Assembly (NCBI GenBank): GCA_016209665.1
Contig: JACQVT010000220.1
Location: 1 to 6,119 of the forward strand
Direction of reading: 5' to 3'
Origin: Planctomycetota bacterium
GTDB lineage: Bacteria; Planctomycetota; Phycisphaerae; UBA1845; PWPN01
Length of the DNA stretch: 6,119 nucleotides
The notes under the pieces are model-generated. The model was not told where the DNA came from, ran no database searches, and saw nothing but the letters and a program-made list of their open reading frames with translations. Positions 5,206 through 6,119 of this stretch are shown piece after piece (the stretch's first letter is position 1; every line of letters starts with the position of its first letter). Both the position numbers and the translations under genes were made by a program.

Positions 5206-5541
5206 ATGGCTACGGCGAGGGCGGGCCGGGTCGATCGCATGATCGCCAGGACGGTCAAGCGGATCGTCGAGCAGTTCCATCCGGAGCGGGTGATCCTGTT
5301 CGGCTCGCACGCGCGTGGGGACGCCGACCCGGACAGCGACGTCGATCTGCTGGTGATCATGCCGGTGGAAGGCTCTAAACGCGAGAAGGCGGTTGAGATC
5401 GGTGTGGCCGTGCACGACATTCCGGTCCCGAAAGGCATCATCGTGAGCACGCCCGAGGAGTTCGAGTGGCGGAAGGAAATCGCGGGAACTATCGAGCGTC
5501 CCGCGGCGCGTGAAGGGAAAGTCGTGTATGCCCGATCATGA
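5206..5541 (+). CDS. Minimal nucleotidyltransferase (MNT), antitoxin-type partner of HEPN
   Basis: A 111-residue MNT-domain protein. In MNT/HEPN toxin-antitoxin pairs the MNT protein neutralises the HEPN RNase, in studied cases by adding AMP to a Tyr near its active site. Seen here: a helix (8-24), HPERVILFGSHARG (25-38) and SDVDLLV (44-50), giving the exact GS-X10-D-X-D signature (G33 S34, D45, D47). The C-terminal blocks TPEEFEW (82-88), PAAREGKVVYAR (99-110) are typical. In relatives I recall the strand before TPEEF carries the third metal-binding Asp (VPKDIIV type); here it is VPKGIIV with G77, so catalysis may be lost. The start at 5206 is chosen over the ATG at 5200 because AAGGAG (5194-5199) lies 6 nt from 5206 but directly abuts 5200. 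The stop overlaps the start of the HEPN remnant by 14 nt, the usual operon arrangement. Confidence 0.88.
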   Translation: MATARAGRVDRMIARTVKRIVEQFHPERVILFGSHARGDADPDSDVDLLVIMPVEGSKREKAVEIGVAVHDIPVPKGIIVSTPEEFEWRKEIAGTIERPAAREGKVVYARS

Positions 5542-5706
5542 ACGCGTGCGGCAGGTGGTGAGGGAATGGGTGCTCACACCCGCTATCCTGGGGATTACGA
5601 GCCGATTTCATTGGCAGAGGCTCGGCGGGCAGTGCAGATCGCCCGGCGGGTGCGCAAGGAGATCCGAAGCCGGCGGCCTACCGAAGTGCTTCGTAAGCGG
5701 CGCTGA
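5528..5706 (+). pseudogene. HEPN-domain toxin remnant with internal deletion
   Basis: HEPN proteins are small helical RNases (about 130 residues) paired with MNT antitoxins. The ATG at 5528 opens MPDHERVRQVVREWV, a typical HEPN N-terminus, with AAGGGA 9 nt upstream. After codon 15 this frame turns to nonsense (LTPAILGITS). In the frame of 5566-5706 the sequence is HTRYPGDYEPISLAEARRAV then QIARRVRKEI and a basic tail ending LRKRR before TGA at 5704: a recognisable HEPN C-terminus (YPGD..EP block and final helix). About 70-80 central residues, including the R-X4-6-H catalytic motif, are absent, and the two ends are out of frame. Sequencing error cannot explain the missing core; a deletion can. 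Translation from 5528 would give a 73-residue unrelated product ending at 5731. The toxin is dead. Confidence 0.8.
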
Positions 5707-5722
5707 TGCCGCGAGGGCGGCA
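5707..5722 (+). other. GC hairpin directly after the HEPN remnant
   Basis: TGCCGC (5707-5712) and GCGGCA (5717-5722) pair around GAGG, starting at the base after the TGA. No T-run follows, so termination is doubtful. A second inverted repeat, GTCGGTG (5732-5738) with CACCGAC (5758-5764) and a 19-nt loop, lies 34 bases past the stop of the minus-strand PEP-CTERM gene. The 92-bp gap between the two stops shows nothing else. Confidence 0.35.
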
Positions 5723-5798
5723 CAGGATTGAGTCGGTGTACCAAGGCCGCGAAGAGGCACCGACGAGACGCCGGGGCCACACGGGTCTTTGGGCGGAC

Positions 5799-6119
5799 TC
5801 AAGGACTCACGCCGAGGGCGAGTTCCGATGCTCCGGGGATGGCTGGGCCGGTGCCATTGGGCCATCGCGCGGCGGCTGAGGTGATGCGTTGTGGTCGCGG
5901 GCGGCGGGCGGCCGCGGCGGCGAGCAGGGCCAGGCCAGCCAGCGCGGGGGGTTCCGGGATGGTCGTCACCATGAGCTTGGGGGTGAGCGGGTCACCGGCG
6001 GGGATGATGGGTCCGGTGAAACCGAAGATCTCCTGGGGTACCGGCGGCGGCGTGGCGGTAGGCAGCGTTCCGCCGAGGATGAGTCGGCTGCCGACGAAGA
6101 TGTTCAAGTAGCCCAGGCC
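5799..6119 (-). CDS. PEP-CTERM protein, C-terminal end (cut by window edge)
   Basis: A frame open from the right edge to TGA at 5799, giving the last 106 residues of a longer exported protein. Near the end is VTTIPEPPALAGLALLAAAAARRPR (a sorting tail: P55-E56-P57 in visible numbering, a hydrophobic segment 59-71, then Arg at 72-73 and 75). PEP-CTERM tails are recognised by exosortase, which cleaves and anchors or releases extracellular proteins, often with exopolysaccharide. The preceding visible part (residues 1-52) is Pro- and Gly-rich and unrecognised. Oddly, about 31 residues follow the Arg cluster (through GASELALGVSP), whereas most tails end within a few residues. A lost stop codon or a C-terminal frameshift is possible; neither other frame gives an early stop after the Arg codons. 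The start is outside the window. Confidence 0.75.
   Translation of the reverse strand, partial: GLGYLNIFVGSRLILGGTLPTATPPPVPQEIFGFTGPIIPAGDPLTPKLMVTTIPEPPALAGLALLAAAAARRPRPQRITSAAARWPNGTGPAIPGASELALGVSP

Overview
This is a high-GC window that looks like Planctomycetota, possibly Phycisphaerae-like. The clues are a pseudopilin-type protein carrying an H-X9-DG motif, a PEP-CTERM tail, coding frames with nearly all G/C third positions, and intergenic DNA full of GC-rich palindromic repeats. This assignment is inferred from gene families; no marker gene is present.

Layout from left to right: (1) the N-terminal 227 residues of an AmtB-type ammonium transporter on the minus strand, cut by the left edge, with a strong Shine-Dalgarno and, 343 bases upstream, an exact sigma-54 promoter match pointing at it; (2) about 0.8 kb with no intact gene, holding GC-rich hairpins, a 66-bp tandem repeat, an orphan 3' gene fragment with strong coding bias, and a 44-bp palindrome at the point where that fragment loses its coding character; (3) a secreted YceI-family protein (minus) and a divergent prepilin-type H-X9-DG protein (plus); (4) a DUF4143-type AAA ATPase (minus), convergent with the prepilin gene, whose promoter appears to give a leaderless mRNA and has a 15-bp palindrome in its spacer; (5) a repeat-rich spacer with a heptanucleotide array, a GC hairpin and an 8-bp array; (6) a minimal nucleotidyltransferase (MNT antitoxin-type) overlapping the wreck of its HEPN partner; (7) the C-terminal end of a PEP-CTERM protein (minus), cut by the right edge.

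The genes do not form one pathway. The amt gene and its sigma-54 site suggest nitrogen-controlled ammonium uptake. YceI, the prepilin-like protein and the PEP-CTERM protein are exported or envelope proteins. The ATPase and the MNT/HEPN pair are accessory genes of the kind that are gained and lost often. The most informative signals are the decayed MNT-HEPN module (toxin core deleted, antitoxin lacking its expected third metal-binding Asp), the sigma-54 promoter with a leader of about 330 nt, and the leaderless promoter with an embedded operator-like palindrome. I see no convincing new multi-gene system.
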